This document shows, piece after piece, positions 55,892 through 64,000 of a DNA stretch of 64,000 bases. The DNA is from Drosophila persimilis (taxonomy: Eukaryota; Arthropoda; Insecta; Diptera; Drosophilidae): assembly GCF_003286085.1 (NCBI RefSeq), contig NW_020825706.1:3658001-3722000 (forward strand). The letters run 5' to 3'. The translations under genes and the position numbers were made by a program. The notes under the pieces were generated by a model. The model was not told where the DNA came from, ran no database searches, and saw only the letters and a list, made by a program, of their open reading frames with translations. The stretch's first letter is position 1; every line of letters begins with the position of its first letter.

Positions 55892-56986
55892 ATGGAATGG
55901 AAAGAGATAGTAAGCAAAATTTCAAACAATAGAACCGAATTTGATAAATCATACAAATGCTTAAATAAAAGTGTGCCTATCACAACGCGTACAATAGTAA
56001 AACATACTGAAATCCTCATTACAAAGTACAACGAAATAGTAACTCTTCATCTAAATAATCAAAAAAGGCTAACATCTTTGCATACAGTTCAAATTAGAGA
56101 TGTAATAGCACGTCTAAAAAGTAACATTTTAAACGTTAATAAAATACATAATTTACAACTTATATTGCCAAACGATTACACCAAACTAGCTGTTTTTGAC
56201 CAATCACTCTTGCCACAATCTAAGTATATAAAAGACCAAACCTTATCGGAAGTAGAATCAGAACCAGAATTAGAATCAAAATCTGTTAAAATAGAACAAA
56301 AACTTAGCACCATGGCCGATGAATCAGCCGCCCAAAGGGCGTATATAAAAGAAATTTCGCATGCAGTGCCAAAATTTGATGGAAAAAAACTCCATTTAAA
56401 AAGATTCATAACGGCAATAAAATTGGTTGATATGACAAAAGGCTCATATGAAGCCATAGCAATAGAGGTAATAAAGTCTAAAATAATTGGCTCAACCCTC
56501 TATAAAGTTCAAAACGAGACAACGATTAGTGCAGTAATAAAGAAATTGCAAGACACAATTGTCGGTGAAACATCCGACGTTGTAAAAGCAAAAATGGCAA
56601 ATGTCTATCAAAAAGGCAAAACAGCCACTCAATTTACCAATGAAATCGACAGTTTACGAAAGTTACTCGAATCTTCGTATATCGATGAGGGATTGCCACC
56701 AGAGCATGCTGATAATTTCAGCACTAAGGAAGCAATTGGCATCATGATCAAAAATTGTGAGCATTGCAAGTTGAAAACAACACTAGAGGCAGGTACATTC
56801 AGAACCATGAATGAAGCCGTCTCTAAGTATATACATTGCAGCACTGAGATGACGGGAAATGCAAGTTCCATTTTGTACTCACAAAGAGGCAATTATAATA
56901 GAGGCTATTACCGCGGTAGAGGCAATGGTCGTAATAATAATAATAATAGAAACAATTATTACCGAAATAATAGCCAGAATAACTAA
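55892..56986 (+). CDS. Gag of the 412/mdg1-like element, shortened
   Basis: 364 codons from MEWKEIVSKIS. It has an N-terminal helical domain, then the capsid-like part (VPKFDGKKLHLKRFI, HADNFSTKEAIGIMI). The C-terminus is Arg/Gly/Asn-rich (YYRGRGNGRNNN) in place of zinc knuckles, as in this lineage. A TAA at 56984 and a TGA at 56996 cut the RG-rich tail, which stays open in the same frame to about 57145. It would form the capsid and bind RNA. Confidence 0.8.
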   Translation: MEWKEIVSKISNNRTEFDKSYKCLNKSVPITTRTIVKHTEILITKYNEIVTLHLNNQKRLTSLHTVQIRDVIARLKSNILNVNKIHNLQLILPNDYTKLAVFDQSLLPQSKYIKDQTLSEVESEPELESKSVKIEQKLSTMADESAAQRAYIKEISHAVPKFDGKKLHLKRFITAIKLVDMTKGSYEAIAIEVIKSKIIGSTLYKVQNETTISAVIKKLQDTIVGETSDVVKAKMANVYQKGKTATQFTNEIDSLRKLLESSYIDEGLPPEHADNFSTKEAIGIMIKNCEHCKLKTTLEAGTFRTMNEAVSKYIHCSTEMTGNASSILYSQRGNYNRGYYRGRGNGRNNNNNRNNYYRNNSQNN

Positions 56987-57122
56987 AACAACTACTGAAG
57001 GGGGCGTGGAACTTATAGAGGAAACAACCGTCAAAACGGTAGTACCTATAACAGTAACAACAATAAACAGACCAACAATGTCCGACAGGTTCAAACCATG
57101 CCGGAAAACGAGGAGGCACCCT

Positions 57123-57570
57123 TGAGAAAACAAAAACATTCATAACAGCGGTTCACACGATAAATCTCAATTTCAATCTATTTGTTTCATTACAAAATGA
57201 AAAAACACGCAAAACATACATATTTTTAGTTCATACTGGTGCAGACATATCTTTACTTAAAAAAAGTTCAGACACATTTCGTAATCTAAATTACAACAAT
57301 ATCACAAAAATATCAGGCATTGGTGAAGGCACCACCAATTCTAAAGGATTAGCATTCATAGAACTTCTTTCAGGAAAATATGCTGTTCCCCATAGTTTTC
57401 ATATAGTAGATTCAGACTTTCCCATACCATGTTATGAAATAATAGGTATAGACTTCATGAAAAAATTTAATTGCCAAATAGACTTAAAACATGAAAATGA
57501 TTGGCTCATACTGAGATTGGCTCATACTTCGTTTCCCCATCAACATTCCAATTCAACACACTCTACATAA
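57123..57570 (+). pseudogene. protease of the 412/mdg1-like element, catalytic Asp replaced
   Basis: The frame overlaps the end of gag. The active-site region reads IFLVHTGADISLL: the expected Asp-Thr-Gly has become His-Thr-Gly. The second landmark EIIGIDFMKKF is present. A short tandem repeat of gattggctcatact (57500-57527) then shifts the frame, so protease and RT are no longer joined. Confidence 0.75.
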
Positions 57571-58474
57571 CAACTTAACAATTTTACCTGCCCGCTCCGA
57601 AGTTTTCCGAAAGATTGCTATAAATACAGCAACCAAATACATAGTCATACCAAACCAAGAAATCCAAAATGGAGTATACATAGGAAACTCTATTTCAGAG
57701 TCTCGAAACACCTTCGTCCGAATCCTAAATACAACAAACAAAAATGCAATTATTAAACTAGATGCCATTCAATTCGAGTCATTAGATGATTACGACATAG
57801 TAAATAACAGCAACAATCCTAAACACACCGAAATTTTAAACAAACTAAATACAAATTTTCTCCCACAGTTCAAAACCATTCTCTCAGAACTATGCACCAA
57901 ATACAGTGACATATTCGGAACAGAAACCGAATCGATATCAACTAATAATTTTTATAAACAAAAGATAAGAATGAAAGATGATGAACCGGTATATATTAAA
58001 AATTATAGAATTCCCCAGAGTCAAAAAGAGGAAGCAATAAAACAAGTGGACAAACTAATAAAAGACAAAATAGTAGAACCCTCAGTCTCAGAATATAACA
58101 GTCCATTATTAATCGTACCGAAAAAATCATTACCAAATTCAGATTGTAAAAGATGGCGCCTAGTGATTGACTACCGCCAAACAAACAAAAAAGTATTATC
58201 AGACAAATTCCCACTGCCCAGAATAGATGATATTCTTGATCAATTAGGTAGAGCCAAATACTTTTCATGTCTAGATCTGATGTCAGGCTTTCATCAAATA
58301 GAGCTTGAAGAAAGTTCAAGAAATATAACGTCCTTTTCAACGAGCAATGGCTCGTATCGCTTCACGCGATTACCGTACGGTTTAAAAATAACGCCCAATT
58401 CTTTTCAAAGAATGATGACAATTGCATTTTCAGGTATCGAACCTTCTCAGCCATTCTTGAGATCATGTGGATGA
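57530..58474 (+). pseudogene. reverse transcriptase N-terminal half, 412/mdg1-like
   Basis: The open frame runs from the duplication at 57527 to a TGA at 58474. The first 147 codons are the linker before RT; then come SEYNSPLLIVPKKS, RWRLVIDYRQTNKK, FSCLDLMSGFHQIEL (first catalytic Asp) and RFTRLPYGLK. A frameshift occurs immediately before the catalytic YxDD box. Confidence 0.85.
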
Positions 58475-59074
58475 CCTAATTGTCATTGGTTGTTCCGAGA
58501 AACATATGATTAAAAACCTTACAAATGTTTTTGATTTGTGCAGGAAACACAACCTTAAGTTGCACCCTGAAAAGTGCTCATTCTTCAAACACGAAGTAAC
58601 CTTTCTAGGTCATAAGTGTACTGACAAAGGTATTTTACCAGACGACAAGAAATATGACGTCATAGAGAAATACCAAGTCCCAACGGACGCAGATAGCGCT
58701 AGACGATTCGTTGCATTCTGCAATTATTATAGACGTTTTATTCAAAATTTTTCCGATCATTCATGCCACATAACAAGATTATGTAAAAAGAATGTTAACT
58801 TCGAATGGACAGATAAATGTCAGAAAGCATTCGAATATTTAAAAATACAATTGATGAAGTCAACCTTATTGCAATATCCAGATTTTAACAAAGAATTTTG
58901 TATAACAACGGATGCAGGTAAACAAGCATGTGGAGCTGTGGAGCATGTGAGCACAAAACTATAACGGAACCCAGCTACCAGTAGCGTATGCATCAAGATC
59001 TTTTACGAAAGGCGAAAGTAATAAAAACACAACAGAACAAGAATTAGCGGCAATACATGTGGCCGCGGATTTTC
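58467..59074 (+). pseudogene. RT C-terminal half and start of RNase H, 412/mdg1-like
   Basis: It begins in the shifted frame with VDDLIVIG, the second half of the YxDD box, whose Tyr position now reads His. The thumb (LHPEKCSFFKHEVTFLGH) and the start of RNase H (CITTDAGKQACGAV) follow. A second frameshift near 58945 moves RNase H to another frame (LPVAYASRSFTKGE), open to the insertion at 59075. Confidence 0.85.
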
Positions 59075-59393
59075 CGTAGTTGTACTTTAGTCCAGGATGC
59101 CAGGTTTTATTATAATTAGTCTTTATTTATGAATATTATTTAAGATTAGTTATGATTACAACGGTCGCTGTACTTTATGTATATTTTGATTAATACGGAT
59201 ATTTGCGCTCGTAATTTGCGTGTGGCTGAGTGAGACTTTGGCACCGAATTAAATGGCGTCGATCGTTGAGGCTGTGTTCTCTCCTCTCTTTGTTCGACGG
59301 TCGCTTCTAGTCTCTCTCTCTGTTACTTCCTCTGTTATCTCTACAGACTCTGTTGCTCTCCCACCAAATCCCACATACATTGGGCAATAAATA
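59075..59393. mobile_element. 319-bp insertion with target duplication, unclassified
   Basis: attttc occurs on both sides (59069-59074 and 59394-59399). Removing the insert and one copy restores the RNase H frame through the site. A poly-A signal (aataaa) is visible on both strands and tgtact...acataca ends lie slightly inside. It could be a solo LTR or a short non-autonomous element. There is no coding potential. Confidence 0.6.
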
Positions 59394-59521
59394 ATTTTCG
59401 ACCATACATTTATGGCAAACACTTCACTGTCAAAACTGACCACAGGCCACTTACATATTTATTTTCAATGGTTAACCCCAGCTCTAAACTAACACGTATG
59501 AGACTAGATCTAGAGGAATAT
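59394..59521 (+). pseudogene. RNase H continuation, 412/mdg1-like
   Basis: YIYGKHFTVKTDHRPLTYLF carries the conserved Asp-His region of gypsy RNase H. The frame is cut by the TTTA-rich end of a LINE. Confidence 0.8.
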
Positions 59522-60090
59522 GATTTATTTATTTATTTATTTGTATATATATTCCTAACGCGACAGTATTCCTACTTTATGTTAAAGCGCTAGTCACATG
59601 GAGTTCACATATGTATGTAGTTGTATGCTTTAAGCAGAATGATTTTCTTATTCTAACATTTTTGGTATGACTAATATTTTTATTATTATGACTAATATTT
59701 GTATTATTAATACTAATACTAATTCTAATTTTTTTTTTTGTTTTTTTTTCTATTTTTATTTTTTTTTTATTTATTTATTTTTTTTTTTATTATTATTATT
59801 ATTATTTTTATTATTTATTTTTATTTACTTATTTATTTATTTTTATTTATTTATTTATTTTTTTTTTTATGGGTTTATCAAGTGTTTTTCTAGTTTATCC
59901 CTAAATTGCGTTGCTCTACTAATATTTTTAATATTGAAAGGTAACTCATTCCATAACCGAATAGCATTTGTTAAAATTTTTTTTCCTGAATTGGCAAGTT
60001 TGTACCTTATGGTTACCAGATTCAACGTTCTATTTGATGAAGTTGTGGCGCGGTTCTTGTTTTACTTTTATTAACTTCTTTATTCTACGT
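59522..60090 (-). pseudogene. LINE (Jockey/CR1 superfamily), RT C-terminus and 3' UTR
   Basis: The minus-strand frame about 60060-59865 shows TIRYKLANSGKKILTNAIRL and WNELPFNIKNISRATQF, the LINE C-terminal signature. The 3' UTR holds a long T/A low-complexity tract (59729-59870) and ends in an AAAT-repeat tail at 59522-59542. It is the same family as 18836-19740 by C-terminus and the shared gcgctagtcac. It is 5'-truncated. Confidence 0.7.
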
Positions 60091-60261
60091 CTCTTTCATC
60101 TTCTTGTCGATCGTCGAATTAATTGCCCCCGACTTATCGCAGTATTATATCGCATCAAAACTATCGCATAAAACCTATCGCATAAAACCTATCGGGATCG
60201 GGGTTAATATCGGTAAGGGCTAATATGGGGTTGGTTAGGGTTAATATGGGGTTGCCTTACA
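60091..60261 (-). repeat. 3' LTR of the minus-strand element, partial
   Basis: It starts tgtaaggcaacc just after gtcaggatggccga on the minus strand. It contains a doubled gataggttttatgc unit (60165-60195). The far end is lost or undefined where it meets the LINE. Confidence 0.55.
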
Positions 60262-60348
60262 GCTCGGCCATCCTGACAAATGGATCGCCCTCGATCCTTA
60301 CAATTGGTTACTTTTATTATCTACTAGGCTAAAATTATAAAATACAGA

Positions 60349-61116
60349 TTAGTAAGAGATAGTTCTACACTGATCACGCCAATTTACATATTTCCGAAGT
60401 CGACAGGCTTCTATTACACCGTCGTACGGAATCTGAGATACTTGACAATTATCAATGTCAGTTATAACATATCGATCATTTGGTAAATTTTTTTTGATAA
60501 TGTATGGTCCTTTAAATTTTGGTATAAATTTCTTATTTGTACCTATCGTAGTGTCAACGTTTCGTACGAGAACAAAGTCTCCTTCTTTAAATTCTATATG
60601 TTTTCTAATATTTTTATCATAATAGTGTTTTATCTTAGTTTGGTTTTCAGTTATTTTATCTAATACTCCTTTCCGAATTGCTATTAAGTCTCTATTTGGT
60701 TTTGGATTATTTTTGTCTTCTAGAAATTCCGTTAAAGCGTCAATATCACATCCTCTTTGCTGAACACCGAATAGTACCACCGATGGTATTTCACCAGTAA
60801 CCGAATGTTTTGAATTGTTTATTGCATATTCCGCTTTTGTGAGTAGTTTACACCAATCTGAATGTTGCAATGGTTCAGTTATCTTTGCTAACATACTTTT
60901 CATTGTTCTATTTACTCTCTCCACTTGCCCATTTGCCTGTGGTGAGGCAGTTGCTGCTCTAACATGTTTAATGTTGTTACTTAGCATGAACTCGCTGAAT
61001 TCCAACGATGTGAAACATGAGCCCCTATCACTGACAATTCTCCTAGGTCTGCTGTAATTTTCAAAATATTTCGTTAAGCATGCGCAAACTTCCTTAGTAC
61101 TAGTTGTGTTTGCAGA
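60349..61116 (-). pseudogene. integrase core and C-terminus, mdg3/micropia-like
   Basis: After a single in-frame TAA near 61117 the frame continues with VSDRGSCFTSLEF (second catalytic Asp), ASPQANGQVERVNRTMKSML (catalytic Glu), and the C-terminal GPY module (FVLVRNVDTTIG, KFKGPYIIKK). The ATG-initiated part is 60349-61005. The enzyme would insert the cDNA into the genome. Confidence 0.85.
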
Positions 61117-62804
61117 TTACAATTTGACAAACTTTGTGAACCCATCAATGACTACCAATATGTGTTTCTTTTTATTAATGACTGAGGGGAGAGGTCCGAA
61201 ATGGTCAATATGCAATGTGTCGAATGGAATTGGTCTTTTCGGTATACTATGTAATGAGCGATTGTTGGAATGGGACGGAAGGCTAAATGTAATACACTTA
61301 ATGCAATTTTTTATAAAACTATCAACTTTTGCGGTCATATTCGGAAACCAATAATGTTTCTTAATTTCAGTTACACATTTTTCAACTCCCAAATGGCACA
61401 ATTTTTCGTGAACAGTTCTTATTAAATTATTTTCCATTTCTGACGGGACATAAAGCAATTCGAAATCAGCATATTTTCTATAAACAATACCATCTTCCAA
61501 TACGAAATTTTTTACTGGTTCTCTTTCTAACTTATCCTTTAACTGAATTATAGTGCTATCTCTATTTTGCGTGACCTGAAGCTGAAAATTGATGTCATCT
61601 ATATCTATAACTGAAACTATTCGATCCTTATTATTGTTTTCCTGAACTGAAACTTTTGGTTCGTAACTGAATTCTGGACTTATTGTGGGGTATCTACTTA
61701 AGCCATCGACATGGGGCATGTTTTTACCACTTCGATGATTCACTGTGTAGTCATAATTTTCAAGTTCAAGGGCCCATCTAGCAATTTTTGAATTTACAGT
61801 TTTCTTACATAAGGTTAGAGTAAAGGCATTACAATCGGTTATTATTCGGATCGGTATTCCTTCAAGGTAAATCTTAAATTTATTCAATGAGTAGATTATG
61901 GCTAGAGTTTCTAATTCATAACTATGATACCTACTTTCTGCTGGCGTTGTTGCTTGAGAAAAATATGAGATTGGATGAAATTTGTTATCATCCTGTTTTT
62001 GTAATAAAATTCCTCCAAACCCCTCGGCACTAGCGTCAAAATGCAGTTCTGTTTCCTTAGTCGGACTATACAGAGCTAGAACTGGTGCTGAGGCCAGTCT
62101 CTCACAGAGATAATTAAATATTGTTACACATTTGTCATCTAACTCAAATTTCCCTATAGTTTTTGTCAGAGCTTGCAATGGTTTGGCAACTTTCGAGTAA
62201 CCCGGAATGAATCTCCTGAAGTAAGAGAAGAGTCCTAAACATTTTTGCATATCTGCGGAATTAGTAGGTTTCGGAAGGTGCTTAATTGTCGTGATGTTAT
62301 CATTATTTGGCTTAATTCCATCCTTGCTTAATGTGAATCCCAGAAATTCTATACTAGTGTAACAAAACAGACACTTGCTTAACTTGATTTCTAATCTATA
62401 TTCTGCTAGGAGGCGTAATACTTTACTTAAGACAACAAAGTGTTCTTCTATAGTTTTTGTTCCGATTGCAATGTCATCCATGTATACAACTACATTTCCT
62501 TGTTTTATTAATGGGCCGAATATATTGTTTACAAATCGCTGAAAGACAGCTGATGCGTTTCGCAAACCGAATGGCATGCTAAGATATTCGTATTGTCCGT
62601 TTGGTGTCACAAAAGATGTAAATTGAATTGAATTCTCTGCCACCTTCACCTGGTGGAAACTACTTTTCAGATCCAGAAGGGAGAAATACTTATTACCTTC
62701 CATTCTCTCTATGCAATCATTTATAAGTGGCAATGGGTACCCATCCCTTACTGTTATCTTATTTAATTGTCTATAATCAACGCACAGCCTTTTCTCACCT
62801 GATT
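61117..62804 (-). pseudogene. RT, RNase H and integrase N-terminus, mdg3/micropia-like
   Basis: 538 codons open from 62733. RT: FSLLDLKSSFHQVKV, VVYMDDIAIG (catalytic). RNase H: LHFDASAEGFGGILL, RIITDCNAF. Integrase zinc domain: VHEKLCHLGVEKCVTEIKKH...CIKC, then LHIDHFGPL with the first catalytic Asp. It is separated from the upstream frame by a shift at a run of T (62806-62813 on the plus strand), consistent with homopolymer slippage, and from integrase by one stop. Confidence 0.9.
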
Positions 62805-64000
62805 TTTTTTTGTCAGTACAATTGCAGAGGTATAAGGGGAATCACTCGGTCTGATGTGGCCTTCAGCCAGCAATTCTTCAATAAGTTTGTCAACTACTCT
62901 TTTGTCATGATATGAAAGCTTTCTTGGTGTTGAATATATTGGGGCTTGTGACATAATTTGTATCTTCATTTCATACTTATGTTCAATGGCTGGTATGTTG
63001 GGCAGGTCTAAATAATTTAATTCAATTAATGTTCGGATTTCACTACGCGAGTTTTCACTAATTTTGTAATCAATATTGTAATCCTCAATGTCAATTTTTT
63101 CTATATTGTAAATATTCTGAATATCGGAAGTTTGCTCAATTACATCTAGAAGCGCATTACTTATCGGAAGTTCACTGTTATTCGGGGGTTTTTTTTTAAT
63201 GCTACCTGCTGTCTCATTCCCTAATTTGTCTAATTTATGGTCTAATGTTTCTGAATTATTAATTGGTGTTTTTGATTTATGAAGGGGTTCATAACTATTA
63301 GCAGTGTCAACCGGATGCGTGGGAGTTAGTTGATCTAAGGCTATATCGTTGGAAACAATTATGCTAGGCGAAATGGTTTTTTTCTCACTTAATTTGAAAC
63401 TTAAATTTTCAATTTTATTTGTCTCGGGCTTATGATGTTCATAAAATAATTTTAACTTATACTTCTTCAAAAAAGGTCTACCCAATAGCAAATCTTCTGA
63501 CATGTATTCATCTGGCATAATGTAAAACAAAATCATATTTTCAATGTCATGATAGGTTATGTGTAAGTAAATTTTTCCGTAAGTGAAAAGATGTGAGCCG
63601 CTGACGCTACGTAGGTTTGATGGTAAAAGAGTGTATTTTTTGATGTTTTGGAATCGTAATGTTGAAGCTCTCACAATATTAACGGCGCTGCCCGGGTCGA
63701 ACATAGCGGAAAGAATATTTTTATAAGTTTTGCGTTTTGGATCAGTGTAAAAATATACTCCTACCTGGTCAAATATCGGAACAAATGGGTATTCGTCGCT
63801 GTCTTCATCTCTGGGAGTTTTCGGTTCCATTGCTGATTTGGTGTGCTTTTGCTCCGGACACGTCTTTATAGTGTGGCTGAGAGAGCCGCAACGGAAGCAG
63901 GACCCCTTCGCACGTTTGGGAGCCTTGCAATCTGAAGCGTAGTGTCCAAACAACGAACAATTGTAGCATCGCATCTCACCATTCGATGTTAATGAAGATT
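62763..64000 (-). pseudogene. Gag C-terminus, protease and RT start, mdg3/micropia-like (partial)
   Basis: The frame is open to the window edge. Knuckles CYNCSLFGHYASDC and CFRCGSLSHTIKTC lie at its start. The protease active site reads AMFDPGSAVNIV, with Asp present but Pro in place of the usual Thr/Ser. LLLGRPFLKKYKL follows as the second protease landmark. A long acidic spacer precedes the RT start (TPRKLSYHDKRVVDKLIEEL). The frame ends after the homopolymer shift. Confidence 0.85.

Larger units (their letters stand above)
54354..59521 (+). mobile_element. 412/mdg1-like gypsy-superfamily element, interrupted
   Basis: A 5' LTR, a tRNA-Arg-type primer site, two small leader ORFs, gag, protease, RT and RNase H lie in the order of the 412/mdg1 lineage. 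RNase H is interrupted twice: by a 319-bp insert (59075-59393) and, at 59522, by a LINE. Integrase and the 3' LTR are not in the window. Confidence 0.8.
60091..64000 (-). mobile_element. mdg3/micropia-like gypsy-superfamily element, nearly intact
   Basis: On the minus strand from the window edge: the end of gag with two CCHC knuckles, protease, RT, RNase H, integrase, then a 3' LTR starting at 60261. Only one frameshift and one nonsense codon were seen in pol. It is related to 7171-10272 by integrase tail and pre-LTR motif but is a different family by LTR. Confidence 0.85.

Noticed and set aside
60225-60250. ttagggttaatatgggg resembling telomeric repeat
   Set aside because: It is a single occurrence inside an LTR; Drosophila telomeres do not use this repeat.
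1-64000. tRNA, rRNA or bacterial-type operon features
   Set aside because: No cloverleaf, rRNA or ribosome-binding-site patterns were seen by eye; tRNA-like matches are retroelement primer sites.

Overview
The window looks like repeat-dense heterochromatin from a Drosophila-type dipteran. I recognise no ordinary host gene neighbourhood. Almost every recognisable stretch is a transposable element: LOA-clade and CR1-clade LINEs plus one further LINE family, BEL/Pao, mdg3/micropia-like and 412/mdg1-like LTR elements, INE-1/DINE-1-like Helitron derivatives, a fold-back-like element and a Polinton/Maverick polymerase remnant. The INE-1-type termini, the LOA-clade LINE and the 412-type primer binding site point to Drosophila. 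The particular DINE variant makes me favour the obscura group, but that is a guess from memory.

The dominant architecture is three overlapping tandem duplications. T1 is a 12,181-bp unit (2398-14578) whose preceding copy supplies the first 2,397 bases. T2 is a large unit present as unit 1 (12794-33253), unit 2 (33254-48384) and the start of a third (48385 on). T3 is a 5.27-kb internal tandem duplication found only in unit 1 (17413-22683 and 22684-27953); unit 2 has a single copy (37834-43103). The T2 boundary is a hybrid CR1 element, B-type on its left and A-type on its right, which is the expected product of unequal crossing-over between two CR1 copies.

Layout: 1-2397 is the tail of the earlier T1 copy. 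2398-12035 is a LOA element split by other repeats, including an INE-1-like element (5529-6654) and a 3.1-kb internally deleted mdg3/micropia-like element with two LTRs and a 4-bp target duplication (7171-10272). 12036-12744 is a Polinton DNA polymerase remnant. Units 1 and 2 each carry, in order: a truncated CR1, BEL gag remnants, DINE fragments, an exon-like open frame, a candidate two-exon small secreted-protein gene, LINE and CR1 fragments, a degenerate BEL (BEL#1) split by a fold-back-like element, another DINE, and a better-preserved BEL (BEL#2). 48385-52802 is the most complete CR1 (copy B). 52803-53882 is a third BEL gag. 54354-59521 is a 412/mdg1-like element interrupted in RNase H. 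60091-64000 is an mdg3/micropia-like element on the minus strand, running off the window.

Most pol genes carry frameshifts, nonsense codons or lost catalytic residues. The best-preserved frames are the LTR-flanked Gag-protease polyprotein (7555-9798), the CR1-B ORF2, the BEL#2 reverse transcriptase and the minus-strand element at the right edge. The item least explained by known repeats is the two-exon gene at 18107-18579, with copies at 23377-23849 and 38527-38999.
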